Assembly (NCBI GenBank): GCA_947480015.1
Contig: CANKBS010000013.1
Location: forward strand, 41,022-105,021
Origin: Sphingobacteriaceae bacterium
GTDB taxonomy: Bacteria > Bacteroidota > Bacteroidia > B-17B0 > Aurantibacillaceae
Length of the DNA stretch: 64,000 nt
Direction: 5' to 3'
The notes beneath the pieces are model-generated. The model had not been told where the DNA came from and did no database searches. It worked only from the letters and a program-made list of their open reading frames with translations. Every line of letters starts with the position of its first letter. Within the stretch, counting starts at the first letter, position 1. The position numbers were made by a program, and so were the translations under genes. This document shows positions 53,911 to 63,716 of the stretch, one piece after another.

Positions 53911-56900
53911 TTAATTCAAATCGTATTGCAGTTCGCTGAATTTATCCAGCTCCATTAAAAACTCGGTATCAATGGCGATTTTATTTTTTTTGGAAAATAA
54001 TTTCAGGTTTTGATGTTGTTCTTCATCTTCCACATAAAATTCTAAACTGCTTTTACCTTCGTGTTGGTTCATGAGGCTTTCGAGTTTTTGAACCATGTCC
54101 TCATCCAGATTTCTGAGTTTTATTTTTAATTTAATGAGATTAAAGGCGTTCTTTTTTACCTCATCGAGCAATTCGATTTTACTTAATTTTATTTCGAGAC
54201 TACCGGGTTGTTTGTAACGCTCTTGTACACGGGCTTTCACAAAAATAAACAAACCCAGCACCATGTATTTATTGTATTCAATAAAATCTTTTCCAAATAA
54301 CATCAGTTCTACCGAACCTTGATAATCTTCAATGATTAATTTTCCGAAAGCGTTGCCGGTTTTACTGGTGCGGTTTTCGAAGCCGGTAACAATGCCGCCA
54401 AAAATAACTTCACGGTTTTTAAAAGGTTCTAAGCCGGCTTTTAATTGCGCGCAATTGGCATTGCAACGGTGTTCAATAACCAAACGATAAGGGTCGAGGG
54501 GATGTCCGCTGATAAAAAACCCTACCACTTCTTTTTCACGGCTTAACTGCTCAAGGGCCGACCAGGGTTCAATTTTAGCCGGTAACTGTGGTTCTGAAAT
54601 TTGCACCTCATCATCACCTCCAAACAAACTGGCCTGAGAAGTATCGTTACCCAAACTCATCTGATTACTGTATTTTACCATACGATCAACCAATGTTTGG
54701 TTATCGAGATCGGCTACAAAAAACATGGCGCGGTGTGTGCCTTCAAAACTATCAAAACCACCGGCCAGCGCTAAACCTTCGAGTGATTTTTTGTTGATGC
54801 TTTTTCCATCCAATCGTTTTGCCAAATCGAATACCGACACAAATTTTCCGTTGGCATTTCTTTCATCAATAATATTTTTTACGGTGTTCTCCCCTACTCC
54901 TTTAATACTGGCCATTCCAAAGCGTATGTCACCATTGGGTGTCACCATAAATTTCGAATACCCTTCATTAATATCGGGACCCAAAACCCGAATGCCCATG
55001 CGTTTACATTCTTCCATAAAAAAGGAAATGGATTCTATACTACTCTGATGATTGAGGATAGAAGCCATGTATTCGCTGGGATGATGGGCTTTTAAATAAG
55101 CGGTTTGAAAAGCCACATAAGCATAACAGGTGGAATGTGATTTATTAAAAGCATAAGAAGCAAAGGCCTCCCAGTCTTTCCAAACCTTTTCAAGCACCTT
55201 GGCATCATGTCCGTTTTTAGTCGCATTTTCAACGAACAAAGGTTTTAATTTATCGAGTGTTTTTTTATCCTTCTTCCCCATGGCCTTGCGCAACACGTCG
55301 GCATCACCTTTAGTAAAGTTAGCAAGCTTCTGACTCAATCGCATAACCTGTTCCTGATAAACGGTAATACCATACGTTTCCTGAAGAAATTCATCCATGC
55401 CTTCAAGGTCATAAGTCACCGCCTCGCGACCATGTTTACGATTAATGTAATTGGGGATGTATGCAATAGGACCCGGACGGTACAAGGCATTCATGGCAAT
55501 AAGATCGGTAAAGGCATCTGGCTTTAATTCCTTTAATGACTTTTGCATGCCGGCACTTTCATACTGAAAAATACCATTGGTTTCGCCGCGTTGAAAAAGC
55601 TCGTAGGTTTTTTCATCTTCCAGTGAAATGGCATCAATGTCAATCTCACTATTTTTTGTTTGTTTGATAAAAGAAATGGCATCCTTAATAATGGTGAGGG
55701 TGCGCAATCCAAGGAAGTCCATTTTTAATAAACCGGCACTTTCGGCCACCGAGTTATCAAATTGGGTCACGAGCATTTCGCTGTCTTTACCTTTGGTAAC
55801 CGGCACGTATTTTACCATTTCGCCCGGTGTAATAATTACGCCGCAGGCATGAATGCCGGTGTTGCGCAAACAACCTTCCAATTCATACGCCTGTTTTAAC
55901 ACATCGGCTTCGGGCGTTTTTTCTTCGGCCAGTTTTCTAAAAGCATTCGATTGGTCGATCACTTCTCGTTTCCCTTCAATTTTACTGAGGTACTTGGCAT
56001 CAATGCCCCCGGGTTTTAAGAGTGCTCGTAATTTGGCATCGAGACTATCGGGAAACATTTTTGTTAAACGATTCGCGTCATCTAAGGGAAGGTCGAGAAC
56101 CCTTGCTGTATCTTTGATGGCAGACTTACCGCCCATGGTACCATAGGTGATAATTTGTGCTACCTGATCTTGTCCGTATTTATTAATTACATAATCAATT
56201 ACTTTACCGCGACCTTCATCATCAAAGTCAATATCTATATCGGGCATGCTTATACGATCGGGATTTAAGAAACGCTCAAAGAGGAGATCGAACTTAATCG
56301 GATCAACATTGGTTATTCCTAAACAAAAAGCAATGGCTGAACCGGCCGCCGATCCACGTCCCGGACCCACCGACACCCCTAATCGTCGGGCTTCTGAAAT
56401 AAAATCGGCCACAATTAAAAAGTAGCCCGGGTATCCCATGCGTTCGATGGTAGCGAGTTCAAAATCGATACGGTCTTTAATCACCGGAGTCATTTCGGGA
56501 TAACGTTTGACTGCACCCTCATACGTTAACTGGGTCATGTATACAAACTGTTCGGCAATGATGCGCATTTCTGATTTCAGATCAGTAATTACCGTTTCGC
56601 TGTATTTTTTATCGGCCCAGTCTTTTTCTTTAGAGGCTACAATACGTTTAAAGGAGGCTTCAATTTCATCAAACTTGCCATCAATAAAATCCTGAGCTAT
56701 TTCAAATTTCGGTAAGAGTACTTCGCGCCCTAATTTAAATTGTTCGATCTTATCTACAATCAAATTCGTATTTTCAAGCGCTTCGGGCAAATCGCGGAAA
56801 AGCCCCGCCATTTCGGCCGGTGACTTAAAATAAAATTCCTGATTCGGCATGCCGTAGCGTAAGCCTTTTCCTTTTCCAATCTGTGTGCTTTTTTTCTCAC

Positions 56901-58407
56901 CCTCTTTTACGCAAAGCAAAATATCGTGTGCTTCCGATCCTTTTTTATCAATGTAATAATTGCTGTTAGCGGCGAAATAAGGGATGCTGTGTTTCTTAGC
57001 CAATTCGAGTAATTTTTCGTTGGCATATTCTTCATCACGGGTTTGGTATTGACGGTTCAGCTCCACATAAAAATCTTCGCCAAACTGTTCTTTGTACCAA
57101 AGGAAAGAAGCCTCGGCCTGTTGTTCGCCAAGGTTGATGATATTATAAGGCACTTCCGAATTTAAAGAACCTGTCGTTGCAATTAATCCTTCTTTATATT
57201 TCACCAGAATATCTTTATCAATACGCGGCACATAATAAGCCCCGTCTATGAGTCCCATTGAACTGATGCGACAAAGATTTTCATAACCCTTGCGGTTTTT
57301 CGCTAAGAGTACCTGTGTAAAACCATTGTCCTTTTTTGTTTTATCTTTATGATCGGCGCAAATATTCACTTCACAACCAATGATGCATTTTAATTCGTTT
57401 TTTTTCTCACCGGTAGCTTCGCCTTTCTCAATGGCCGCATTGTGTTCTTTGATTTTTTTATTCTGCGAATCAATTTCTTTCCAGAAAATAAAAGCGCCGT
57501 ACATGTTGCCGTGATCGGTAAGAGCCACCCCGGGACTGCCGAATTCGATGGCTTTGCTGACGAGGGCGTTGACATCGCTGGTAGATTGCAGAACCGAAAA
57601 CTGTGTATGATTGTGTAAATGTGAAAATTTTATGGATGCGGCCGAAGTGCTTTGCAATTCATTAACCGTGGCTTGTTTGGCAGCTTCCTCTTTTTGTTTC
57701 GCTGCCTCGCGTTCTTTTTCTTCGGAGGCTTTGCGGGTTTTCCAAAACTGTTCGTGTTTACTAAGTTCGGTAAAATCGGGTGCTGTGTAAGAAATTGCAG
57801 ACAGGGCATCGGCAGGTATTTCACGCACACGGGTAATTCCCCGTTTAATGATTTCGAAAAACACTTTTCCGGTAGCCGACACGTCGAATGCTGCATTATG
57901 CGCTTCATTGAACTTGCTATTGAATAGTTTTTGGTAGAGTTCGGTTAAGGTTGGCCATTTAAACTTCCCCCCCCTTCCGCCCGGTAAGGCACAGTAGTCG
58001 GTTGTTTGATCGTTTTTAGTATCTATAGAAGCCTTTCCTTGTAGTACATTTTCAAAACCCGAACGCAGTAATTCAGCGCCTATGATATTCATATCGAACT
58101 CAATGTTGTGTCCGCATAAATAGCTGCTTTGGTTCACCACCGACACAAATTTTTGTAGGGTTTCTTTTAAATCTAGCCCTTCTTCATTAGCGCGTTCGTT
58201 GGTGATACCGTGTATTTGTATGGTAGCGAAGGGAATGGTATAACCCTCGGGTTTAATGATAATGGAATCGTGAGATATGAGATGACCTCTTGGATCGTGC
58301 AACTGCCAGGCTATTTGCACCATGCGAGGCCAATTATCAAAATCGCTTAGCGGGGCATTGTAATTGCGGGGTAAGCCGGTGGTTTCAGTATCAAAAATTA
58401 AGAACAT
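53911..58407 (-). CDS. dnaE: DNA polymerase III alpha subunit with N-terminal DnaQ-like 3'-5' exonuclease
   Basis: The replicative DNA polymerase (1498 aa). An exonuclease domain occupies about 1-190: Asp6 and Glu8 (IFDTETTGLPR), GHNIEFDMNIIG and the late HNAAFDVSATGK, a typical DEDDh set, so proofreading is fused to the polymerase. A charged linker (about 210-255) leads to the PHP domain (from about 260, His263/His265/His267 in SHLHNHTQFS) and the C-family polymerase core with the three catalytic aspartates at Asp723, Asp725 and Asp727 (PDIDIDFDDEG), DLIAMNALYRPGPIAYIPNY, a helix-hairpin-helix region and an OB-fold near the C-terminus. Such fusions are typical of Bacteroidota. It has a separate dnaQ-like function in one chain; dnaN and other holoenzyme genes are not adjacent. 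Confidence 0.97.
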   Translation of the reverse strand: MFLIFDTETTGLPRNYNAPLSDFDNWPRMVQIAWQLHDPRGHLISHDSIIIKPEGYTIPFATIQIHGITNERANEEGLDLKETLQKFVSVVNQSSYLCGHNIEFDMNIIGAELLRSGFENVLQGKASIDTKNDQTTDYCALPGGRGGKFKWPTLTELYQKLFNSKFNEAHNAAFDVSATGKVFFEIIKRGITRVREIPADALSAISYTAPDFTELSKHEQFWKTRKASEEKEREAAKQKEEAAKQATVNELQSTSAASIKFSHLHNHTQFSVLQSTSDVNALVSKAIEFGSPGVALTDHGNMYGAFIFWKEIDSQNKKIKEHNAAIEKGEATGEKKNELKCIIGCEVNICADHKDKTKKDNGFTQVLLAKNRKGYENLCRISSMGLIDGAYYVPRIDKDILVKYKEGLIATTGSLNSEVPYNIINLGEQQAEASFLWYKEQFGEDFYVELNRQYQTRDEEYANEKLLELAKKHSIPYFAANSNYYIDKKGSEAHDILLCVKEGEKKSTQIGKGKGLRYGMPNQEFYFKSPAEMAGLFRDLPEALENTNLIVDKIEQFKLGREVLLPKFEIAQDFIDGKFDEIEASFKRIVASKEKDWADKKYSETVITDLKSEMRIIAEQFVYMTQLTYEGAVKRYPEMTPVIKDRIDFELATIERMGYPGYFLIVADFISEARRLGVSVGPGRGSAAGSAIAFCLGITNVDPIKFDLLFERFLNPDRISMPDIDIDFDDEGRGKVIDYVINKYGQDQVAQIITYGTMGGKSAIKDTARVLDLPLDDANRLTKMFPDSLDAKLRALLKPGGIDAKYLSKIEGKREVIDQSNAFRKLAEEKTPEADVLKQAYELEGCLRNTGIHACGVIITPGEMVKYVPVTKGKDSEMLVTQFDNSVAESAGLLKMDFLGLRTLTIIKDAISFIKQTKNSEIDIDAISLEDEKTYELFQRGETNGIFQYESAGMQKSLKELKPDAFTDLIAMNALYRPGPIAYIPNYINRKHGREAVTYDLEGMDEFLQETYGITVYQEQVMRLSQKLANFTKGDADVLRKAMGKKDKKTLDKLKPLFVENATKNGHDAKVLEKVWKDWEAFASYAFNKSHSTCYAYVAFQTAYLKAHHPSEYMASILNHQSSIESISFFMEECKRMGIRVLGPDINEGYSKFMVTPNGDIRFGMASIKGVGENTVKNIIDERNANGKFVSVFDLAKRLDGKSINKKSLEGLALAGGFDSFEGTHRAMFFVADLDNQTLVDRMVKYSNQMSLGNDTSQASLFGGDDEVQISEPQLPAKIEPWSALEQLSREKEVVGFFISGHPLDPYRLVIEHRCNANCAQLKAGLEPFKNREVIFGGIVTGFENRTSKTGNAFGKLIIEDYQGSVELMLFGKDFIEYNKYMVLGLFIFVKARVQERYKQPGSLEIKLSKIELLDEVKKNAFNLIKLKIKLRNLDEDMVQKLESLMNQHEGKSSLEFYVEDEEQHQNLKLFSKKNKIAIDTEFLMELDKFSELQYDLN

Positions 58408-58623
58408 AGTTGAATGTTATAGCGTGAGTGTTGGAATTAAACAGATTTAATAGAACCACTAAATTTAAGGAATTAATGAGGAAGCTTTTTTAAATGTTGA
58501 AAAAAAGGGAAAGTTTGAAAAGACGGAAGGCTAAAAATGGGCTGTTATGGCTTCCAATTGTATACTGTTTATTTTCAGGCATATACATTTAGCCCATACA
58601 TTTTTCTATTTCAGCTAAACTAT

Positions 58624-58631
58624 TATCTTTG
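58624..58631 (+). promoter_or_regulatory. candidate -7 box of the ppiD gene
   Basis: TATCTTTG matches TAnnTTTG, 27 bp upstream of the ATG at 58659. No clear TTG about 20 bp upstream. The intervening 58408-58623 shows nothing else recognisable. Confidence 0.4.
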
Positions 58632-58658
58632 CAAGTCTTAAAAAATTAGTACAAAAAA

Positions 58659-60875
58659 ATGAGCAGTAAAGAAAAAAACATTCAACAAGAGGTTGATGCG
58701 AACAGGAAAAAGGAACATACCAGTGTTTTAGAAAAAATAAGAAAAAGAACAGGTTTATTGGTTGGTATTGTGGGGTTAGCCCTTGTTATTTTTATTTTAG
58801 AAAGTCTTTTAGGCTCAGGTGCTTCTATTTTTGGCAGTGATGAAATGTCATCTGCCGGGCATATAAATGGTAAAAAAATTGACAGAAATGAATTCATAAA
58901 CCGACTGGAAGGTCAGATCAACAATTACCGTCAACGTAATCAGGGTAAAGAAGTTGACGACCAAAACCGTTCTCAGATGATTGAAACCATTTGGCAACAA
59001 TATGTGATTGATTTGGTTATGAAACCACAATTTAATAAAATCGGAATCAGTGTTGGTGAAGACGAGCTTTACGAAGCTGTTGTGGTTAACCCGGTTCAAA
59101 CCATTATTCAAAATTTAAGTGATCCTAATACCGGAAAAGTAAATGAGCAGTTTTCTAAACCCGACGGTACTTTAGATCCAGTTAAATGGAGACAAGCTGT
59201 TCAAAATGTAACCGGTGATAATGAAATGGCCGTGCGCCAAATGGAAGATCAGGTAAAAGTTACACGCTATTTTGAAAAATTCAGAGCTCTCATTACGAAA
59301 GGTTTATATATTACCACTGCTGAAGCAAAAGACGGTATTGAACAGGAATTCACTAAAATGACTTGTGAATATGTTGTGAAGCGTTACGAAACCGTGTCAG
59401 ACAGTGCTGTTAAATACACGGATGACGATCTTAAAAATTTCTACAACGGACACACTTACCAATATAAAAGTCTTGAAATTTCAAGGTCCATTGAGTATGT
59501 GCCGTTTAATGTTGTGCCAAGTGCTGAAGATCTTGCTCTCATGGAAAAAGACGCCCAACGTGTAGCTTCAGAATTTAAAGGCAGAACACTTTCGGAAGAC
59601 AGCAGTTTTATTGCTCAAGAATCTGAAGAAGGGGTGATTAACATTCAAAATTTTTCTAAAAAAACCATGATCATTCGCGATAGCAGTGTTTATGTAGCTG
59701 CTCCGGGAACTGTGTTTGGCCCATATAACGAAGGTGCTTATTTTAAAATTTACAAATTAGAAGGGGTTTCCTCGGTTGCTGACAGTGCGCGTGTTCGTCA
59801 TATTTTAATTGGCATTAACGACGCTAAAACGAATCAACCTAAACGTAGTATGGTTCAAGCTAAACGTGAGGCAGACAGTTTACTTGTTTTAATTAAAGCC
59901 AAAAAAGTAAGCTTTGATACCCTTGTTAAAACGATTAGTGATGATTTGGGAAGTGCAGACAAAGGTGGCGATTACGGTTGGTTTGATGAGAACAAAGGAT
60001 TTGTGGATCCTTTCAAAAACGCCGGTCTCATGGGTACCAAAGGAACTATTTCGGTAGTGGAAACTCAATTTGGTTATCATATTATTGAAGTGCTAGAGGT
60101 GAGTAAAGCACGTCACAACAGTTACAAAGTGGCTCAAATATTTAAATTAATTACGCCAAGTGATGAAACCAATCAAAAAATATTTGGTCAGGCTAATCAA
60201 TTTGCCGGCGAAAACAATACCGCTGAATTATTTGATAAAGCTGTTGAAGCTCAAAAACTGACCAAGCGTGTTGCCAGTAATGTAAAAGAAGGTGACTACC
60301 AATTACCGGGATTAACCGGCGTGAAGGATCTCGTAAAATGGGTATACACCGCTAATAAAGGCGACATTAGTATCTTTTCTTTCACTGATAAACACGTGGT
60401 TGTAAAATTAGCCGGTATCAGAAATAAAGGAATTATTCCTTTTGAAGATATTAAGGCAGAAGTTATCGTAGCATATATAAAAGCCAAAAAGGCTGAAACG
60501 ATTATTGCAGAATTTAATAGTAAAGCTGCTAATGCAAAAACCATTCAGGAAGTGGCTTCTAAAATGGATTTACCTGTTTTAAAGAAAGATGAACTTACCA
60601 TGTTAAACCCGTTAACAGATGCCTTAGGTCATGATGTAAAGTTTACCGGTACCGTTGCTGGTTTAAAACCAGGGGTGGTAAGTAAGGCCATTGACTCTGA
60701 TCAAGGTGTTTTTGTAACCACTTTAGTTTCTAAAGTAACGACGCCTGATCCGAAAAGTTTAAAAGATCAAAAAACCAATATGGAACATAATTTAGGTTCT
60801 AGAACGGATTCGGAGGTATTCAACGCCTTAAAGGAAATGTCGGAAATCGACTTCCATAAATCGCGCGTAGATTAA
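58659..60875 (+). CDS. ppiD: PpiD/SurA-type periplasmic peptidyl-prolyl isomerase
   Basis: A 738-aa inner-membrane-anchored periplasmic chaperone. Residues 1-30 are cytoplasmic and polar, followed by one membrane anchor (about 31-53, TGLLVGIVGLALVIFILESL). A SurA_N-like helical domain follows (about 65-230, INGKKIDRNEFINRLEGQIN), then a parvulin domain at about 375-490 (RVRHILIGINDAKTNQPKR, SDDLGSADKGGDYGWFDENK, ETQFGYHIIEV) and a second, more degenerate C-terminal parvulin-like half. It helps fold exported and outer-membrane proteins emerging from SecYEG. Its own hairpin terminator follows. Confidence 0.94.
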   Translation: MSSKEKNIQQEVDANRKKEHTSVLEKIRKRTGLLVGIVGLALVIFILESLLGSGASIFGSDEMSSAGHINGKKIDRNEFINRLEGQINNYRQRNQGKEVDDQNRSQMIETIWQQYVIDLVMKPQFNKIGISVGEDELYEAVVVNPVQTIIQNLSDPNTGKVNEQFSKPDGTLDPVKWRQAVQNVTGDNEMAVRQMEDQVKVTRYFEKFRALITKGLYITTAEAKDGIEQEFTKMTCEYVVKRYETVSDSAVKYTDDDLKNFYNGHTYQYKSLEISRSIEYVPFNVVPSAEDLALMEKDAQRVASEFKGRTLSEDSSFIAQESEEGVINIQNFSKKTMIIRDSSVYVAAPGTVFGPYNEGAYFKIYKLEGVSSVADSARVRHILIGINDAKTNQPKRSMVQAKREADSLLVLIKAKKVSFDTLVKTISDDLGSADKGGDYGWFDENKGFVDPFKNAGLMGTKGTISVVETQFGYHIIEVLEVSKARHNSYKVAQIFKLITPSDETNQKIFGQANQFAGENNTAELFDKAVEAQKLTKRVASNVKEGDYQLPGLTGVKDLVKWVYTANKGDISIFSFTDKHVVVKLAGIRNKGIIPFEDIKAEVIVAYIKAKKAETIIAEFNSKAANAKTIQEVASKMDLPVLKKDELTMLNPLTDALGHDVKFTGTVAGLKPGVVSKAIDSDQGVFVTTLVSKVTTPDPKSLKDQKTNMEHNLGSRTDSEVFNALKEMSEIDFHKSRVD

Positions 60876-60881
60876 AAATTT

Positions 60882-60911
60882 AAATCCTGCCTTTTGGCAG
60901 GATTTTTTTTT
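60882..60911 (+). terminator. rho-independent terminator of ppiD
   Basis: A 10-bp perfect stem AAATCCTGCC / GGCAGGATTT (60882-60891 with 60896-60905), loop TTTT, followed by TTTTTT (to 60911). It starts 7 bp after the ppiD stop and ends 27 bp before the nif3 ATG, so nif3 is read from a separate start or by readthrough. Confidence 0.9.
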
Positions 60912-60937
60912 ACATTTAAATCAGTTAAAATAATGCC

Positions 60938-62032
60938 ATGACCATTGAGGAGATCATTAGGGAACTTGAAACAGTAGCTCCCTTGCAATATCAAGAAGAT
61001 TACGATAATTGTGGTTTACTAGCTGGACAAAAGCATTTAGAGGCCAGTGGAGCCTTGCTTAGTTTAGATTGCACCGAAGACGTTGTTGAAGAAGCCATAA
61101 CGCTTAACTGTAATCTTATTATTGCTCATCACCCTATTTTATTTAAAGGTTTAAAAAAAATAACTGGCTCCAATTATGTTGAACGAACGCTTATAAAGGC
61201 CATTCAAAACAACATAGCCATCTATGCCATTCACACGAATCTCGACAATGTAAAGACCGGGGTGAATCAAAAAATAGCTGATAAATTAGGGTTAGTTAAT
61301 ACACGCATACTGGTACCAAAAAACGGCATCTTAAAAAAGCTGGTAACTTTTGTGCCGGTCTCTCATTTGGAGAAGGTTCAAACAGCCCTGTTTGCGGCTG
61401 GAGCCGGTCGCCTAGGAAATTATGATGAATGCGGCTTCACGAGCTCGGGAACAGGAACCTTTAGAGGCAATGAGGCCAGTAAACCCTTTATTGGTAAGCC
61501 TAACGAAAGAAGTGTAGAAGTTGAAATACGCTTAGAGACCATTTTTGAACGACACCTCGAAAACCACATCCTTTCGGCCTTAATAGCGGCCCATCCCTAT
61601 GAGGAAGTGGCTTATGAGCTGTATGATTTAAGAAATGTCCATCCAAACATTGGAAGCGGCATGACAGGCGAACTTCCGGTGGCACTTTCTGAAATGGAAT
61701 TTTTGGCGCTGGTTAAAAAAACTTTTTTACTTGGCCCCGTAAAACACAGTCATTTTACCGGAAAAATGATCAAAAAGGTAGCACTTTGCGGAGGAGGTGG
61801 TAGTTTTTTGTTAAAAAACGCGATTGGCTCGGGTTCCGAAGCTTTTATTACCTCCGATGTTAAGTACCACGAATATTTTGATGTGGAAAAAAAGCTCCTG
61901 TTGGTGGATACGGGACACTATGAATCGGAGCAATTTAGTCCTGAAATATTTTATGACATTATTCAGAAAAAATTTACTACATTTGCAATCCATTTATCGA
62001 AAACGAATACCAACCCGATAAATTACTTTTAA
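60938..62032 (+). CDS. Nif3-like dinuclear metal centre protein (GTP cyclohydrolase 1 type 2 homologue)
   Basis: A 364-aa member of the Nif3/YbgI/YqfO family, hexameric rings with a dinuclear metal site; function unsettled. Metal-ligand histidines and acids are visible: LIIAHHPILFKGLKK, AIYAIHTNLDNVKTGVN and VDTGHYESEQFSPE. The long middle insertion (about 130-240, with LVTFVPVSHLEKVQTALF and AHPYEEVAYELYDL) is the CutA-like PII-type domain seen in YqfO-type homologues. It is followed 5 bp later by a zinc-ribbon protein gene; the two are neighbours in many bacteria, which suggests a shared role. Confidence 0.93.
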   Translation: MTIEEIIRELETVAPLQYQEDYDNCGLLAGQKHLEASGALLSLDCTEDVVEEAITLNCNLIIAHHPILFKGLKKITGSNYVERTLIKAIQNNIAIYAIHTNLDNVKTGVNQKIADKLGLVNTRILVPKNGILKKLVTFVPVSHLEKVQTALFAAGAGRLGNYDECGFTSSGTGTFRGNEASKPFIGKPNERSVEVEIRLETIFERHLENHILSALIAAHPYEEVAYELYDLRNVHPNIGSGMTGELPVALSEMEFLALVKKTFLLGPVKHSHFTGKMIKKVALCGGGGSFLLKNAIGSGSEAFITSDVKYHEYFDVEKKLLLVDTGHYESEQFSPEIFYDIIQKKFTTFAIHLSKTNTNPINYF

Positions 62033-62037
62033 ACGAT

Positions 62038-62817
62038 ATGAGCGCAAAAATTAAAGAAAAAATAGATGCTTCGATTGAAGGCAAATTAAAAAACCTTTAT
62101 GAGTTACAATTAATCGATAGTACGATCGATAAATTACGCACTATTCGTGGTGAATTACCTTTAGAGGTTAGTGATTTGGAAGATACAGTTGCCGGTCTCG
62201 AGACCCGTTTAACTAATGTTACGGAAGAGGTAGCAGAGTTAGAAAATCAGCTGAATGAAAAGAAACAAGCCATTAAAGATTTTCAGGCTAACATTAAAAA
62301 ATACGAAGCACAGCAAAATAAAGTGCGTAATAATCGTGAATACGATGCGATTACCAAAGAAATTGAGTTTCAGAATTTAGAAATTCAATTGGCTGAAAAG
62401 CGCACCAAAGAAGCAAAAGCAAGCATTGTGATCAAAAGTGAATTACTTGATAAAAGTAAAATCGAATTTGAAGAACGCAGCAAAGATTTGAAAGCAAAAA
62501 AAGGTGAGTTAGAGGAGATTATTGCTGAGACTGAAAAGGAAGAAAAAGAATTAATTAAGGAGAGTGAAAAATCTTCTGCTACCATTGACGCTCGTTTATT
62601 AAACGCATACAAACGTATTCGTGAAAACTCCCGTAACGGTTTAGCTGTTGTGGCGGTAGAACGTGATGCTTGTGGTGGTTGTTATAATAAAATTCCACCA
62701 CAACGTCAGTTAGATATTCGTTTAAATAAAAAGATTATTGTGTGTGAGCACTGTGGTCGTGTTTTAGTTGACGGCATGTTGATTCCTGATTCGGGATTAG
62801 AAGAAGTAAATAAATAA
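62038..62817 (+). CDS. coiled-coil protein with C-terminal zinc ribbon
   Basis: A 259-aa protein: a long antiparallel coiled coil (about 20-195, rich in Glu/Lys heptads such as LETRLTNVTEEVAELENQL and ERSKDLKAKKGELEEIIAE) followed by a C4-type zinc ribbon (about 205-250): DACGGCYNKIPPQRQ and IIVCEHCGRVLVDG. This is the companion protein of Nif3 in many bacteria and resembles the Rv2229c/CT398/YbgI-associated family, whose structure suggests nucleic-acid or metal-protein interaction. Function not established. It is 5 bp downstream of nif3, surely one operon. Confidence 0.9.
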   Translation: MSAKIKEKIDASIEGKLKNLYELQLIDSTIDKLRTIRGELPLEVSDLEDTVAGLETRLTNVTEEVAELENQLNEKKQAIKDFQANIKKYEAQQNKVRNNREYDAITKEIEFQNLEIQLAEKRTKEAKASIVIKSELLDKSKIEFEERSKDLKAKKGELEEIIAETEKEEKELIKESEKSSATIDARLLNAYKRIRENSRNGLAVVAVERDACGGCYNKIPPQRQLDIRLNKKIIVCEHCGRVLVDGMLIPDSGLEEVNK

Positions 62818-62827
62818 TTATTTTTTC

Positions 62828-62858
62828 TTGACTAATTAAAATTAATCTGTTACATTTG
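62828..62858 (+). promoter_or_regulatory. promoter of the tRNA-Val gene (TTG-N20-TACATTTG)
   Basis: TTG at 62828-62830, a 20-bp spacer and TACATTTG at 62851-62858, a textbook Bacteroidota promoter, 49 bp upstream of the mature tRNA start. The metK promoter in this window has the same spacing and the same -7 box. Confidence 0.7.
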
Positions 62859-62907
62859 CAGACCGAAAAATATAAGCAAAATTAAATCTGTTTACTTTTT
62901 TACAAAT

Positions 62908-62982
62908 GGGAGCTTAGCTCAGCTGGTTCAGAGCACCTGCCTTACAAGCAGGGGGTCAATGGTTCGAACCCATTAGTTCCCA
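62908..62982 (+). tRNA. tRNA-Val (anticodon UAC)
   Basis: Cloverleaf by eye: acceptor GGGAGCT/AGTTCCC (one G-T pair), D arm GCTC...GAGC, anticodon arm CCTGC-CTTACAA-GCAGG with anticodon TAC at 62943-62945, variable loop GGGTC, T arm AATGG-TTCGAAC-CCATT, discriminator A at 62982. CCA is not encoded. A terminator hairpin follows 14 bp later, so it is a single-gene transcript. Confidence 0.96.
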
Positions 62983-62995
62983 CAACAACAAACAC

Positions 62996-63027
62996 AAGGC
63001 TTCCAGAGTTTCTGGGAGCCTTCTTTG
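62996..63027 (+). terminator. terminator of the tRNA-Val gene
   Basis: 12-bp stem with one G-T pair (62996-63007 with 63011-63022), loop GTT, followed by TCTTTG. The rest of the gap to the next gene (63028-63353) is AT-rich; I see no gene, tRNA or repeat in it, and no clear promoter. Confidence 0.8.
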
Positions 63028-63353
63028 TTTAGGGTTGGTGAAAACATTGTGTAACATTTTTCTATTAAATAATAAGATTAATTAGTTAAGTAATAACTAA
63101 GCTTGTTATTGTCTAATTAAACTATAAATTTGATATCCGATTCAATCTTCGCCAATTTATCCAAATTGGTTGTATCTGTAAAGGTCTGTTTCGCATTTAT
63201 ATAAGTTATGGGCAAGTTAAATAGACATAGCGGCAAGGCAGGCTAACCAACGAAAGTGACAGAAAAGAAAAACTGAAGACAAGACAATCATAATAAAAAC
63301 AGCGTGTATTCTGAAAATCGAAAAGAGTAAAACAAAATTTAAATTCAAATAAA

Positions 63354-63716
63354 ATGAAACAGGTATTTTTAATGGCAACCATGTTGCTAATGTTTGGAGC
63401 AACAAAAGCTCAAATTTCAGATGTACAACAAAAAGGCAGTTTTTTGTATGTGTATGGTGAGAATAATAAGAAGTTATCAGATTTGAGGATAAGTAGTTCA
63501 GATGAATATCTAGGAATGGGATCATCCTTTTTTGTGGTTAAAAAAGGAAGTTTTGTCTATACTTATGACGAAAAATCAAAGCAGATTGCAGATATGAGGA
63601 TAAGTAGTTCAGATACATTTAAAAGTGCAGGGGGAAATTCCTTTAATATTCAAAAAGGTTCGTTTATCTATACGTATGATAAGAATTGTAAGCAATTAAG
63701 TTCCAGGAGATTGTAA
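63354..63716 (+). CDS. small secreted protein of three 37-residue repeats
   Basis: A 120-aa exported protein (signal peptide 1-20, ending GATKAQ). The mature part is three repeats starting with KGSF at residues 27, 64 and 101, an exact 37-residue period, pattern KGSFxYxYxExxKxxxDxRISSSD. The first two repeats also share 19 identical bases (63485-63503 and 63596-63614), a sign of recent duplication. Each repeat reads as short beta-hairpins; it may form a small beta-solenoid or propeller-like strip, but the function is unknown. Similar KGSF/RGSF(I/V)YTYDE repeat proteins occur in other Bacteroidota. No neighbour suggests a role. Confidence 0.8.
   Translation: MKQVFLMATMLLMFGATKAQISDVQQKGSFLYVYGENNKKLSDLRISSSDEYLGMGSSFFVVKKGSFVYTYDEKSKQIADMRISSSDTFKSAGGNSFNIQKGSFIYTYDKNCKQLSSRRL

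Noticed and set aside
62908..63353. tRNA-Val as an integration site with an element to its right
   Set aside because: No integrase gene, no duplicated 3' tRNA end in the window, and the next gene is a lone small protein.
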